The position numbers and the translations under genes were made by a program. Positions 1 through 10,218 of a stretch of 64,000 nt of DNA are shown piece after piece. Location: the NCBI GenBank assembly GCA_964498395.1, contig CAZCHE010000006.1, positions 62,001 to 126,000 on the forward strand. Direction: 5' to 3'. Numbering within the stretch: position 1 is the stretch's first letter; each line of letters opens with the position of its first letter. Origin of the DNA: Parapedobacter sp964498395. Lineage in GTDB: Bacteria > Bacteroidota > Bacteroidia > Sphingobacteriales > Sphingobacteriaceae. The notes under the pieces were generated by a model, which saw only the letters and a program-made list of their open reading frames with translations, did not search any database and was not told the DNA's origin.

Positions 1-1
1 C

Positions 2-136
2 AAAAAGGGCACTACGATTCGTAAAAGTAACGATTGTCTGATTGCTTATTATGCAATATGGTTTGCCGTACCGATTGTCCACTCGGACCGTGATTTCGGT
101 AAAATTGCACAACACAGTACGCTAGCCATTCAGTAA
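2..136 (+). CDS. PIN-domain (VapC-like) toxin, C-terminal end only
   Basis: The first 136 bases hold the last 44 codons of a gene that starts outside the window and stops with TAA at 134-136. The peptide contains TIRKSNDCLIAYYA followed by VHSDRDFGKIA. This matches the end of PIN-domain ribonucleases of VapC toxins, where the Asp of NDCLIA and the SDRDF Asp lie in the metal-binding acidic cluster. The antitoxin would be expected just upstream, outside the window. The family call is from motif only. The gene converges on the permease array. Confidence 0.72.
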   Translation, partial: KKGTTIRKSNDCLIAYYAIWFAVPIVHSDRDFGKIAQHSTLAIQ

Positions 137-242
137 TGCTCTTCCCCTAGTTATTAGCGTTGGCATTCCGAGAATTCTTTTTTAGTCTCTCATCAGCCAT
201 CAGGCGTTAAACTTATAATTCCAGCTTCGCCCCCCTATTCTT

Positions 243-2618
243 TTATTCATCCCTAAGCGAGTCTACCGGATTGGCTACTGCCGCTCGTATCGCTTGCCAA
301 CTGACAGTGACCAACGCAATGACCACGGTCACCAGTCCAGCCAACGCAAACATCCACCATTGGATGTCGATGCGATAAGCAAAATCCTCCAGCCATGTAT
401 TCATCATCCACCAGGCGATGGGTGAGGCGATGACGAGGGCAATCAATACCAATTTGACAAAATCTTTAGACAACAGCTTGGCGATGCCCGATACAGTTGC
501 ACCCAGTACCTTGCGGATACCGATTTCTTTCTGCCGGCGTTCGGCACTAAAAACGGCAAGCCCGTACAGGCCCATGCAAGAAATGAAAATGGCTAGTAGC
601 GAGAAAGCCCCGATTAGCGACGCAGCCTTGGATTCTTCGCGATAGAGCTGTTCGTACTCCTCACTCACGAAAATGTAGTCAAAAGGTTTCCCCGGTGCAA
701 ATTGCTGATAAACCTGTTCAGCCGCTTGCCTCGCTGCCGCCTGCTTCCCCGGGGCTGTTTTGACGACCAGCGAACTGGCGTACCACAGGTTGTTGCTAAA
801 CACGATGGGGCTTATTTTGTTACGCAGGCTGGCATAGTGGAAATCCTTCACCACACCCACGACGACCCCGGTATCCTCCCAGTGTACAAAGCGCTGCCCA
901 ATGACCGGTTCACGGATACCCAACTCTCTAACAGCCGCTTCGTTGAGGACGAAATTTTTCGCATCGGCTTTGCTATCCGGTAGAAACCAACGGCCCGCTG
1001 CCATCTTCAGGTTGAGCAGTTCCGGTAAGTTTGAACTTGCCGCGGAGAGAGTGATGTTGTATACCCGGTTATCGTCATAACCATCCCAATCAAAGCCACC
1101 CCAGGGATTGTATTCATCGACCAATGTGCTGCCGATGGCGACATCCGCAATCGGGCTATGGGTGAGCAGCTCCTGTCGGACACGCTCCAAACGCATGGAT
1201 TTGTTTTCGTCGCCATTTTCGGGCAAAGGCGATACAAATGAAAACACTTCCGTCTTATCATAACGGTCATGTTGTGATTGGATAAAGTCCATTTGGCTAT
1301 AAATCACCACCGTGGCGATGATCAGCACGATGGAGAAGGAGAATTGCGTGACCACCAGGCCCTTGCGCAAACTGTTGTCGCTGACCTTGGCCAACGCCTT
1401 GCCGCGCAATGCCTCGGTAGGCTTGAATGATGATAGGAGGATAGCGGGATAGATACTGGTTAATGTCACGGTGGCCAACAACGTGCCGCCGAGCAGGTAC
1501 CACAATGATGCTGCATCAACCGCCAGGGTAAAGTGGTTGCCGACAAACTGATTGAACCACGGCAAGCCCACCCAGATCATCAGCAAGGCCGTGCCCAAAG
1601 CCAGACAGGCGAGCAAGGCGCTCTCCACCATAAATTGCACAAACAATTGTACGCGGTCAGCACCCACGATTTTTTTGAGGCTCACTTCCTTCATGCGCAT
1701 CGTGGCCCTCGCAGTAGTGAGGTTGACGTAATTGATACAGGCTACGGCCAAGAGCAGGGCGCCTAATAGCAGCAATACCTGGGTCATCCGTTGGTCGCCA
1801 CGCTTCACGGCTGACCATTCGAGCCCCTGCTCGAAATGCGTGTCTGTCAATTTCACCAGTTCCAGGTCATATGCTTCACCCCATGCCTTGTCGGTTATCC
1901 GGGCGATGTTTACGGTCACTCGTTCCGGTGTTGTTTGTGGGGGCAATTTGATATACGTGTGGTAAAAATTCCGGATGGGCATCAGGTCAAGCCGCTGCCA
2001 GAATGCATCAGCATGTCTGGCGGCTATCGGTAGGTACAGGTCGTAATGGAAGCTGGAATTCGTCGGCGCATCCCGGATAACTCCCTGTACAAGGAAGTCT
2101 TTGTCGTCCAACTGCAAGACATGGCCTACGACGTCATGATGACCGAAATATTGCTTGGCCTTGCTTTCGGAAATGACCAAGCCATTGGGCAAGCTATTGA
2201 AATCATCCAAGCTGCCCTGCACAAAGTCGAAATGAAACATCCTGAACCAATTTTCATCTACATAAGCAGCGGATTTCTCCTTAAATAGTTGCTCTTCAAT
2301 CTTTACGGTCGGAACTACTCCGGTGATGGGCCTGATGCGCGTCAATAACTCCACCTCCGCCAGTTGGCTTTTGATGTCTTCTCCTAGTGGATAGGGGGTA
2401 TTCTCGCCTTTACTGCCCGCTTTTTTGGAATGACTGGTCAATCGGTAGATACGCGCTGCCTCCGGATGGTAGCTGTCGTAGCTATATTCATTGTTTACCC
2501 ACATAAAAATGAAGAACGCCGCCGTCATCCCAATGGCTAATCCTAACAGGTTGATGAGGCTGTTTACGCGATGACGAAATAGATTACGCCAAGCGATTTT
2601 GATGTTGTTCTTGATCAT
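243..2618 (-). CDS. FtsX/MacB-like ABC permease H (last of the array)
   Basis: Inner-membrane permease of 791 residues made of two fused halves. TM1 (about 20-41) is followed by a periplasmic MacB-PCD-type domain (about 42-278) and the first FtsX block of three TMs. TM5 (about 417-440), a second periplasmic domain and a second FtsX block (about 668-775) follow. The cytoplasmic coupling motif appears twice, as MKEVSLKKIVGA and QKEIGIRKVLGA; the first is divergent (SLKK). It has no ATPase domain and must use a separate ATPase, most simply the one at 20430-21104. The ATG start gives MIKNNIKIAWRN, the N-terminal form shared by all eight. The C-terminus ends in NPVDSLRDE. Substrate is unknown; the family exports lipoproteins, peptides or antimicrobials, or senses them. 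Confidence 0.9.
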   Translation of the reverse strand: MIKNNIKIAWRNLFRHRVNSLINLLGLAIGMTAAFFIFMWVNNEYSYDSYHPEAARIYRLTSHSKKAGSKGENTPYPLGEDIKSQLAEVELLTRIRPITGVVPTVKIEEQLFKEKSAAYVDENWFRMFHFDFVQGSLDDFNSLPNGLVISESKAKQYFGHHDVVGHVLQLDDKDFLVQGVIRDAPTNSSFHYDLYLPIAARHADAFWQRLDLMPIRNFYHTYIKLPPQTTPERVTVNIARITDKAWGEAYDLELVKLTDTHFEQGLEWSAVKRGDQRMTQVLLLLGALLLAVACINYVNLTTARATMRMKEVSLKKIVGADRVQLFVQFMVESALLACLALGTALLMIWVGLPWFNQFVGNHFTLAVDAASLWYLLGGTLLATVTLTSIYPAILLSSFKPTEALRGKALAKVSDNSLRKGLVVTQFSFSIVLIIATVVIYSQMDFIQSQHDRYDKTEVFSFVSPLPENGDENKSMRLERVRQELLTHSPIADVAIGSTLVDEYNPWGGFDWDGYDDNRVYNITLSAASSNLPELLNLKMAAGRWFLPDSKADAKNFVLNEAAVRELGIREPVIGQRFVHWEDTGVVVGVVKDFHYASLRNKISPIVFSNNLWYASSLVVKTAPGKQAAARQAAEQVYQQFAPGKPFDYIFVSEEYEQLYREESKAASLIGAFSLLAIFISCMGLYGLAVFSAERRQKEIGIRKVLGATVSGIAKLLSKDFVKLVLIALVIASPIAWWMMNTWLEDFAYRIDIQWWMFALAGLVTVVIALVTVSWQAIRAAVANPVDSLRDE

Positions 2619-2701
2619 TTCATTAGTAGTTAGTACATAGTACTTAGTCGTTAGACCGGTTAATCCTTATTCGTTGCTCCTTTTGTCCTTGTTCCATTTA
2701 A
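2619..2701. repeat. Type I intergenic spacer repeat (upstream of permease H)
   Basis: This 83-bp spacer differs from the spacer at 5144-5226 at only three positions by eye. It begins next to the start codon of permease H with TTCATTAGTAGTTAGTAC and ends at the stop of permease G. A shorter version is at 17754-17788. Such identity in noncoding sequence indicates recent duplication or conversion. Confidence 0.85.
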
Positions 2702-5143
2702 TCACTCGTCCCTAAGGCTGTCGACCGGATTAGCCACCGCCGCCCGTATAGCCTGCCAGCTTACCGTGAGCAGAGCAATTACCACGGCCACCAGTCCCGC
2801 CGATCCAAACATCCACCATTCGATATCAATGCGGTAAGCAAAATTTTCCAGCCACGTGTTCATCATCCACCACGCGATGGGAGAGGCGATGACCGTAGCA
2901 ATCAGTACCAATTTGATGAAGTCGTTAGAAAGCAACCTCACAATACCCGATACCGATGCACCCAGCACCTTTCGGATACCGATTTCCCTAATGCGTTGCT
3001 CGGCTGAAAAAGCGGATAAGCCAAACAAGCCCATACACGCAACCAGGATAGCGATCATGGCAAAAGCGCTGACAACACCAGATGCCCGCAAATCCTTTTC
3101 ATGATTTTGCTGAAAATCTTTATCCAGAAAAGAATACATGAAGGGGGTACCTGGATTGAGCCTTTTCCATGCACGTTCAATCGCTTTCAGCAGCGACGCG
3201 TAATCCGTGGTGGATACATTGGCAATGGCATAGCTATACCGATCTCCGAAATAAGTATTGAAACCAAATGGCTTGATCGTATTGTGCAGGCTTTCAAAAT
3301 TGAAATTCTTGACCACGCCAATAATTTGAAAACTCCCGCTCATCCCCCTGAAGTCGAAATGGATATTTTTTCCGACAGCGGTTTTGATGTCGTAGCCCAA
3401 CTCATTAATAGCCGCTTCATTGAGCACAATACTGTTGGAGTCGGCAGTAAATTCCTTTGAAAATCCCCTACCCTCAAGTAGCGTAAGCCCCAGGGTTTCG
3501 AAATAGTCGTGATTGACATTGGCGAGGTGCACGTCAACCAAGTCATTGATCGTTTTCCCCTCAGGATAGAAAAGCATGTCCTCCACATTCGCAATCCCGG
3601 GATACGTCGAGCCACTTGTCACGACCTCAATGCCGGGGATTTGAGACAGCTCATCCTTGAGCGCCACATAATTGTTTCGTGCATCCTGGCTTTGCAAGGG
3701 TAGGATAAGCTGCTGACTTTTATTGAAACCCAGGTGCTGATTACTCATATAATGCAATTGCCTGTTGATCACGATAGCCCCGAGCACAAGGCAAATGGAA
3801 ATAACAAATTGAAATACGACCAGCCCTTTACGCAGCGTCACGGCCGAAAAATTGTTCAGCAGCTTTCCCTTTAATACGGTTACGGGCATAAATGAAGATA
3901 AATAAAAGGCCGGATAAAAGCCGGATATAACCCCAGTGCAAATCGTAAGGACAGCCATCCAACCCCACAACATGGCAGAAGTGTCCGACAAATTCAGGCT
4001 CCTCTGTGTCAGGTAATTGAACCATGGAAGGCACATCCACGCAAGGCAAAAAGCAAGCAACAGCCCTAGGCAGCTCATCATTACAGACTCTCCTAAAAAC
4101 TGCATGACCAACAATCGTTTTTCTGCGCCGACCACCTTGCGTATACCCACTTCCTTTGCTCTTTTGCCCGAACGGGCGGTGGATAGGTTCATGAAATTGA
4201 TGCAGGCAACCAACAATACGAACAAGGCGATGCTTCCCAAGATATGAAGATAGGTCGCGTTTCCGTTGGCTGCTATTTCGTTATCGAGGTCCGAATGCAG
4301 GTAAATATCTGGCACAGGTTGCATAAAGAGCTTTTTGGATATGCCCAAGGCTTTCAAGTCCGTGCCCGCTCTGCGCTCCATAAAAGGCTGCAATTTTTGC
4401 TCGACAGCTTTGGCATCGGTGCCCGCTCGTAGTTTTACATAGGTATGGAAGATGTTGTTAGTAGCCCAATTGGTTTGTTCTTCTACCCAGGAGCCAATGT
4501 CACCGTTCCGCATGGAAAGGAAAAAATGGGCGGGGATATGCGATTTCACAGTACCGGACTTGAAGACGCCCTTTACCGTATAGTCGAAATCGCCATAGGG
4601 TATACCAATACTGACCAATTGGCCAATGGGATCCGTATCGCCGAATAACTTGAGGGCTACTTCATCCGACAGCACAACGCTATTGGGAGCATCCATGGCC
4701 GTAAGCGTATTCCCATACCGGAAGTCATACGTAAAGACCTGAAAAAAAGTGGAGTCTACATAATAGCCGTTTGTTTCATAAAACTGCCGGATGTCCTTGC
4801 CGTCATTATGCTTCAACAGTATTTTATCGATGGTGGGAAACTTCAACAATCGGGTTACCTGTTCTAATTCGGGGAAATCCGATTTTAAACCCCAGGCGAT
4901 CGGCGCCGAAGTAGCGGCCCAGGGTTTTGATTGTACGAATCCCAACTGGTCGGCAATGGTGGCGATCCGGTAAATCCTTTCTGCCCCCACATGATGCCTG
5001 TCATAACCCAATTCATCGGCTATGTACAGCATGATGAGCATGCAGGTGGCCAAACCCACCGCAAGGCCAACGACATTAATAAAGGAAAATGTTTTATTCC
5101 TTACTAAGCTCCTGTATGCAACTTTGAAATAGTTCTTGATCAT
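2702..5143 (-). CDS. FtsX/MacB-like ABC permease G
   Basis: Two-half permease of 813 residues starting MIKNYFKVAYRSL. An in-frame ATG at 5230 would add 29 residues, but these are the translation of the duplicated spacer, so the start at 5143 is preferred. Coupling motifs are AKEVGIRKVVGA in the first half and REIGIRKVLGA in the second. TM1 lies at about 20-42. The last 60 residues are nearly the same as in permeases B, C, F and H, while the periplasmic domains are clearly different. It is seventh in the array. Its cargo cannot be told from sequence. Confidence 0.9.
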   Translation of the reverse strand: MIKNYFKVAYRSLVRNKTFSFINVVGLAVGLATCMLIMLYIADELGYDRHHVGAERIYRIATIADQLGFVQSKPWAATSAPIAWGLKSDFPELEQVTRLLKFPTIDKILLKHNDGKDIRQFYETNGYYVDSTFFQVFTYDFRYGNTLTAMDAPNSVVLSDEVALKLFGDTDPIGQLVSIGIPYGDFDYTVKGVFKSGTVKSHIPAHFFLSMRNGDIGSWVEEQTNWATNNIFHTYVKLRAGTDAKAVEQKLQPFMERRAGTDLKALGISKKLFMQPVPDIYLHSDLDNEIAANGNATYLHILGSIALFVLLVACINFMNLSTARSGKRAKEVGIRKVVGAEKRLLVMQFLGESVMMSCLGLLLAFCLAWMCLPWFNYLTQRSLNLSDTSAMLWGWMAVLTICTGVISGFYPAFYLSSFMPVTVLKGKLLNNFSAVTLRKGLVVFQFVISICLVLGAIVINRQLHYMSNQHLGFNKSQQLILPLQSQDARNNYVALKDELSQIPGIEVVTSGSTYPGIANVEDMLFYPEGKTINDLVDVHLANVNHDYFETLGLTLLEGRGFSKEFTADSNSIVLNEAAINELGYDIKTAVGKNIHFDFRGMSGSFQIIGVVKNFNFESLHNTIKPFGFNTYFGDRYSYAIANVSTTDYASLLKAIERAWKRLNPGTPFMYSFLDKDFQQNHEKDLRASGVVSAFAMIAILVACMGLFGLSAFSAEQRIREIGIRKVLGASVSGIVRLLSNDFIKLVLIATVIASPIAWWMMNTWLENFAYRIDIEWWMFGSAGLVAVVIALLTVSWQAIRAAVANPVDSLRDE

Positions 5144-5226
5144 TTCATTAGTAGTTAGTACATAGTACGTAGTCGTTAGACCGGTCAATCCTTGTTCGTT
5201 GCTCCTTTTGTCCTTGTTCCATTTAA
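5144..5226. repeat. Type I intergenic spacer repeat (upstream of permease G)
   Basis: This is the partner of the 83-bp spacer at 2619-2701, with about 80 of 83 positions identical. It lies between the stop of permease F and the start of permease G. No promoter or terminator was recognised inside it, consistent with read-through of one operon. Confidence 0.85.
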
Positions 5227-7626
5227 TCACTCATCCCGCAACGAATCCACCGGATTGGCCACCGCCGCCCGTATGGCCTGCCAGCTCACCGTGAGCAGGG
5301 CAATTACCGCCGCAGTTAACCCCGCAGCCGCAAACATCCACCATTGGATATCGATACGGTAGGCAAAATCTGCTAGCCAGGTGTTGCCCGCCCACCAAGC
5401 TAGTGGCGTGGCCACCAACAGGGCAATACCAACCAGTATGAGGAATTGTTTGGAGAACAATGTCGCGATGCTCATCACATCTGCACCCAACACTTTCCGG
5501 ATGCCGATTTCTTTCGTTCGCTGGGTGGTTGCGAATGCCGCCAGCGCAAACAGCCCAAGACATGCCAATACGATGGCGATCACCGAAAACACGGAAAATA
5601 ATCCGGCCATTCGTTCTTCTTTCTGATATAGTGCGTTGAAATCCTCATCCATGAAATGGTAATCAAACGGACGGTGAGCGACGCGCGATTTCCATGCATT
5701 TTCCACGGCGGCCAATGTGGCTGCTAGGTTCTCCCCTTCGATCTTCACAAATAATTGCTGAACCATGGTCGTATCCAAGAATATCAGCAGTGGACCGATG
5801 GGCGCATGTAGGGATTCAAAGTGGAAGTCTTTTACCACGCCCACTACCGTTCCCGGGGCACCTCTCGAAATGGTTTTGCCTATCGCTTGCTCGGATGTCC
5901 AACCCAAATCCCTCACCGCTTTTTCATTCAATATATAGGAAGCTCTGTAATTCGCATAGTTATTAGTCGTGTCCTGCAAAGCAAAATCTGACCGGGTAAA
6001 ATCCCGCCCTGCGGATAACTCCATACCCATCGTTTGCAGGTAATCCAAGTCGACCGGTGTAGCATTCAGGCTCAACTGTTTCGGGCCGGAGCCGTCATCT
6101 GCCGTTATCCCATCTCCCCAGCCGATGGATGTGGGATCCTCGTAAGCCCCTGTCACGCTCACCACTTGGGGGATGGCCCGGAACGCATCCTTCAATTGGT
6201 CGTATACTGGGGCCGTCTTGCCATCGACCGGCAGTACCAGCACATGCGACCGATCATAACCTAACTCCTTGCGCTGAATGTACGAAAGCTGGTTGAGCAC
6301 GATTAGCGTGGTTGCCATCAGGAAAATGGCAATCACGAACTGAAAGGTAATCAGTCCTTGTCTTAACCCACCACCGGAATTTGACATGCGTACACCCGAT
6401 TTCAGCATATTGACCAATCTTTTGCTGCTTAGTACCATTGCCGGATAAGCACCCGCAAGCAGACTGATGGTTGCCGTCAATACCAAGGCAGCGAGGAGGA
6501 ACGGTGGTGCCAGCAATGCACTTACTGTAAAATCCTTGCCTGTTATCGTATTGAAAACCGGCAGCAAAGCGATGCTGATCAGGATCGCCAGGACTAATGC
6601 AATGCTCGTGATCAGCAATGATTCTCCCAGGAATTGATTCAGCAATTGCCGCCTCCCGGCACCCATCACCTGGCGGACGCCTATTTCGACACTCCTATTG
6701 ACCGATTGGGCTACTGCGAGGTTGGTATAGTTCACACAGGCAATTAATAGAATCAGTATGGCCACCACGCTCAATACATAGATGTAGGTCATGTTGCCGT
6801 TGGGTTCGAGCCCTACCAATGGAGAGTGGAGGTGTACCGTTTTAAGCGGTTCTAAGTGAAACGTCCAATAATCATTTTCAGGCATACCCATCTCACCTTG
6901 GTTGACCTGCTTCATGTAATCCGAAACCGATGTAGCCAATCCACCGATTTGGTTGTCCTCTTGAAGCAGTAGGTAAGTGATGTAGTTTGCTGTGCCCCAG
7001 ATTTCGGTCTTAGCAGCATTGAGACTAGTAAACGAAATCAGGATGTCATATTGGACTTGCGAATTGAGAGGCGCATCTGCCACGACGCCCGTGATTTCGT
7101 ATGTGGTTTCGCCACCGTTGAGACGGAGTGTTTTACCGATGGGATCTGCGTCGCCAAAATATTTCTTCGCGGTCGTGCTGGATAACACCACTTGTCGCGG
7201 GGCTTCGAGTGCCGTGTTGGGATTGCCTTGCAGCAGTGGAAACGAAAAGATGTTGAAGAAATCAACATCGGCATATAACACCTTGTTTTCTTCGAATGAC
7301 TGCTGGCCGATGGATACCAAATGGGCATAGTCCATGGTTCGGACATAACGCTCCACTTGTGGAAATGTCCGTTCAAATTGCGGCCCCACCTTGGTGCCGG
7401 TCTGTGCAAACTGGTGTTGAGATCCGGAAATGCGCAGGTCGGATGTCACCCGTACAATTCGGTCGGCATTGGCATGGAATTGATCGTAGGTCAACTCATT
7501 CCAGATGTACACACCGATCAACATGCACGCCGCTAAGCCCGTGGTCAGCCCCACGATGTTGACGACACCATATAATCTATTCTTCCGGAAACTGCGCCAT
7601 GCGATTTTGAGATAGTTCCTTATCAT
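5227..7626 (-). CDS. FtsX/MacB-like ABC permease F
   Basis: Two-half permease of 799 residues starting MIRNYLKIAWRS. TM1 is at about 20-42. The first coupling motif is SVEIGVRQVMGA, which departs from the KVLGA form; the second is TKEIGIRKVLGA. The first periplasmic domain is shorter than in permease G. The C-terminal stretch from AYRIDIQWWMF to NPVDSLRDE belongs to the homogenised group (B, C, F, G, H). No ATPase motif is present. Transport substrate is unknown. Confidence 0.9.
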   Translation of the reverse strand: MIRNYLKIAWRSFRKNRLYGVVNIVGLTTGLAACMLIGVYIWNELTYDQFHANADRIVRVTSDLRISGSQHQFAQTGTKVGPQFERTFPQVERYVRTMDYAHLVSIGQQSFEENKVLYADVDFFNIFSFPLLQGNPNTALEAPRQVVLSSTTAKKYFGDADPIGKTLRLNGGETTYEITGVVADAPLNSQVQYDILISFTSLNAAKTEIWGTANYITYLLLQEDNQIGGLATSVSDYMKQVNQGEMGMPENDYWTFHLEPLKTVHLHSPLVGLEPNGNMTYIYVLSVVAILILLIACVNYTNLAVAQSVNRSVEIGVRQVMGAGRRQLLNQFLGESLLITSIALVLAILISIALLPVFNTITGKDFTVSALLAPPFLLAALVLTATISLLAGAYPAMVLSSKRLVNMLKSGVRMSNSGGGLRQGLITFQFVIAIFLMATTLIVLNQLSYIQRKELGYDRSHVLVLPVDGKTAPVYDQLKDAFRAIPQVVSVTGAYEDPTSIGWGDGITADDGSGPKQLSLNATPVDLDYLQTMGMELSAGRDFTRSDFALQDTTNNYANYRASYILNEKAVRDLGWTSEQAIGKTISRGAPGTVVGVVKDFHFESLHAPIGPLLIFLDTTMVQQLFVKIEGENLAATLAAVENAWKSRVAHRPFDYHFMDEDFNALYQKEERMAGLFSVFSVIAIVLACLGLFALAAFATTQRTKEIGIRKVLGADVMSIATLFSKQFLILVGIALLVATPLAWWAGNTWLADFAYRIDIQWWMFAAAGLTAAVIALLTVSWQAIRAAVANPVDSLRDE

Positions 7627-7716
7627 GCTATTTGCATTTTTGTGTTTGTGTTTTTTGCCCTTTTCTCTTCCAGCACGAAACCAAAAAGGCAGAAAAATAA
7701 AAAAACCAATTAAAAA
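7627..7716. repeat. Type II intergenic spacer repeat (upstream of permease F)
   Basis: This is one of three related spacers (7627-7716, 10114-10196, 12657-12746) that sit immediately before the start codons of permeases F, E and D. They share TTTGTGTTTGTGTTTTTT, then a GCAC-AAACCAAAAAGGCAGAAA block. This copy is the most divergent. On the coding strand it is A-rich and purine-biased. Confidence 0.85.
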
Positions 7717-10113
7717 TCATTCATCCCTCAAATTTTCCGCCACGTTGGCTCTTGTCGCTTTGAACGTATGGATTCCTACCGTCAATGCGGCGACCAACAA
7801 CACGCCCAGCGCGGCAGCTGCAAACATCCATCCATCCAGCGAGATACGATATGCAAAATGCTGTAGCCATTCATTGGCACTCCACCAACCTAGCGGAATG
7901 GCGATGACCACCGCCAAGGCGATAAGCCGTATGAAGTCTTTGCCGAGCAATAACCCCAAGTCCGTGATGCCGGCCCCGAGCACTTTGCGGATACTGATTT
8001 CCTTAGTGCGCTGCCCTACCAGGAATGCTGTCAGGGCAAATAGCCCCATGATGGCGATAGCAATAGCCGTGAATCCGAAGAAAGCCACGATACGTTGCAG
8101 CCGGAAATGGCTGGCGAATAATTGTTGAAAATTGTCATCCATAAAAGAAAGCCGAATGTTAAATCCCGGCTCGACCGTTTTCCATAATTCCTCAATGGCT
8201 GCTACGGGCTTTCTGATGTCATCACCGGCGAGCTTCACCAGCATGGCTCCACCTGATTGGAAAACACAGGCTTCGTTGCCTATGGTAAATACGGCTGGTT
8301 GTATTTGCTGTTCCAAACCAAGGACATTGAAATCTTTCACGATGCCGACCACCTCCATCGGAATGCTGTCACAATCAAGATAAGCGATAAACGCTCCGCC
8401 AGCGTATTGAAGCCCCAGTTTCTTTGCTGCAGTTTCGTTGACAATAGCCGAACGGGTGTTTTGGTCGGTGTGGCTGTCAGTGAAAAACCGACCATCGACC
8501 AATTGGATGCCCAAGGTTTCAAAGTAATCTCTGCTCACCTTGACGGACCCCATTCGATAGGCTTCTCCCCGATACTTGAAAGCCATGGTCGATGTGTCGG
8601 ATGATTGGTCACCCGGCACTCTTGTCGTTTTTGATACGGATTGTACCCCGGGTATCTGTAGCATTTTATGCTTGACTTCCTCGAAACGGCCCTCCCTCGT
8701 ATCCATCATGAATGGTTGTATACGCACGACCTGCTCACCGGAGAAACCTTTGTCATAGCGTTGCATGTAGTTCAATTGTCGGTTGACCACCACGACGCCC
8801 ATGATAAAAAATGTAGCCACCACGAATTGCACCACGATTAGTCCGTTTCTAAGGGTCAGCCCCCGTTTGCCACTGGAATAATCCCCTTTCAGCACTTTTG
8901 CCGTATTGTATCGCGATAGGAATACCGATGGGTAAAGCCCAGATAATGCAACGACCAACAGGAGGCACAACACAACCTGTGCAATCAAGTTCCAAGCGGA
9001 CCCCGTACCGAAGAAACTAAGCGTGACATGGAATTCCCGATTGAAATAAGGTAATGCCACATTCAGCAATAGCATCGCGATTATGAGGGCGAGGAGGCAT
9101 TGTAGGGCTATTTCACCCATGAATTGCCAGAACAGCCCTGCTCGGCTGGAACCCAGTACTTTTTTGACCCCCACCTCTTTGGCTCTACGGAGAGACGATG
9201 CAATAGATAAGTTACTGAAGTTGATGGCTCCCGCAAATAACAGCAGCGAGGCCAGTACCAGCAAGATGGAAACGGTGGCCATATTGCTGCTTCCATGTTT
9301 GGGAAAGTTGTGGATATCGTGTACGGCATCTACAAATAGGCCTTCTTGGCTGCCGGATTGACGAAAGGCCTCATAAGACAGCCCCTTGCTTTCCTTTAGC
9401 CTGTCATTATAGTACAGTCGGTCCACTACGGCTTCCAGGTCATTGTCTTTTATAAGGTCATTGGTTTTCACATAGGTATGATAAGAATAGTTTCCCCAAT
9501 GGTAGTTGGGCTTTTCATAGGGCGAGCGATAGACCACCTCAATGTCCAAATGCGTCGGACCATCCGGATGTACCATGACCGCGGTCACCTCGCATTCGTG
9601 CATGTTATAGACCTTGACGGTCTTGCCGATGGGGTCTTCCTGTCCGAAAAGGTTGGCTGCCATTCCTTCGCTGATGACCATTGCGTTGGGCTTGTTTAGT
9701 GGGGTGAGTGCATCGCCCGCCACAATCTGGTAGGGGAAGACCTTGAAGAACAAGGAGTCCGCGGAAATGATACCGGTTTGCGTGATGGTATGTTCGCCAA
9801 AAGATAACGGTGTTTCATATTGTGAACCGGTGGAAATGCTGGTGGCTGCTTCGATTTGGGAAGCGTTGTCCCGGAGCAACGTGGCTAATGGGGCCTGTGT
9901 GGTTTTGTGAATATCCTCCTCGCCCCGGAGCGATACTTTGTACACCTTTTCCAATTCCGGATGCCAGCGGTCATAGCTAAGCTCGTGGTTGAGATAAAGG
10001 AGCAACACCAAAAAACTGGCCAGTCCTACCGCTAACCCCAACATATTGATGGCGCTATACGTTTTGTTCTTCCAGAGGTTGCGCCAAGCGGTTTTGAAAT
10101 AGTTCCTTATCAT
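7717..10113 (-). CDS. FtsX/MacB-like ABC permease E
   Basis: Two-half permease of 798 residues starting MIRNYFKTAWRNL. An ATG at 10200 would add 29 residues derived from the type II spacer. A similar extension appears before permease D, so it reflects the repeat rather than a real N-terminus. Coupling motifs are AKEVGVKKVLGS and TKEISIRKVLGA. The C-terminus (ISLDGWMFAAAALG, ending AENLRDE) is not of the homogenised type. With A and D it therefore escaped the 3'-end conversion seen in the other five. Confidence 0.9.
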   Translation of the reverse strand: MIRNYFKTAWRNLWKNKTYSAINMLGLAVGLASFLVLLLYLNHELSYDRWHPELEKVYKVSLRGEEDIHKTTQAPLATLLRDNASQIEAATSISTGSQYETPLSFGEHTITQTGIISADSLFFKVFPYQIVAGDALTPLNKPNAMVISEGMAANLFGQEDPIGKTVKVYNMHECEVTAVMVHPDGPTHLDIEVVYRSPYEKPNYHWGNYSYHTYVKTNDLIKDNDLEAVVDRLYYNDRLKESKGLSYEAFRQSGSQEGLFVDAVHDIHNFPKHGSSNMATVSILLVLASLLLFAGAINFSNLSIASSLRRAKEVGVKKVLGSSRAGLFWQFMGEIALQCLLALIIAMLLLNVALPYFNREFHVTLSFFGTGSAWNLIAQVVLCLLLVVALSGLYPSVFLSRYNTAKVLKGDYSSGKRGLTLRNGLIVVQFVVATFFIMGVVVVNRQLNYMQRYDKGFSGEQVVRIQPFMMDTREGRFEEVKHKMLQIPGVQSVSKTTRVPGDQSSDTSTMAFKYRGEAYRMGSVKVSRDYFETLGIQLVDGRFFTDSHTDQNTRSAIVNETAAKKLGLQYAGGAFIAYLDCDSIPMEVVGIVKDFNVLGLEQQIQPAVFTIGNEACVFQSGGAMLVKLAGDDIRKPVAAIEELWKTVEPGFNIRLSFMDDNFQQLFASHFRLQRIVAFFGFTAIAIAIMGLFALTAFLVGQRTKEISIRKVLGAGITDLGLLLGKDFIRLIALAVVIAIPLGWWSANEWLQHFAYRISLDGWMFAAAALGVLLVAALTVGIHTFKATRANVAENLRDE

Positions 10114-10196
10114 GCTATTTGCTTTTTTGTGTTTGTGTTTTTTTGCCCTTTCAGCACAAAACCAAAAAGGCAGAAAAACAAAGAACCAGTTAAAAA
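10114..10196. repeat. Type II intergenic spacer repeat (upstream of permease E)
   Basis: This is the second copy of the type II spacer. It is very close to 12657-12746, sharing the TTTGTGTTTGTGTTTTTTTG and AACCAAAAAGGCAGAAAAAC blocks. It is followed on the left by the permease E start codon and on the right by a vestigial gene tail. Confidence 0.85.
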
Positions 10197-10217
10197 TCAT
10201 TCATCGCGTAGCGAATC
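10197..10217 (-). pseudogene. Vestigial permease tail (codons for DSLRDE-stop)
   Basis: Read on the minus strand, these 21 bases encode DSLRDE followed by TGA, the conserved C-terminus of this permease family. They are not attached to any gene: the real end of permease D is at 10257, upstream in transcription. The codons differ from those of the real tail, so this is the remnant of another copy, left when a permease was inserted or exchanged. Confidence 0.65.
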
Positions 10218-10218
10218 C

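Noticed and set aside
5144..5230. N-terminal extension of permease G (29 residues from ATG 5230)
   Set aside because: The extension is the translation of the duplicated type I spacer, and the conserved N-terminus MIKNYFKVAYRS starts at 5143.
10114..10200. N-terminal extensions of permeases E and D sharing ERAKKHKHKKANS-like residues (the D copy lies at 12657-12731)
   Set aside because: The shared residues come from the type II spacer repeat. All other permeases begin at the MIRNYF/MIKN position, with no signal-like extension needed before TM1.
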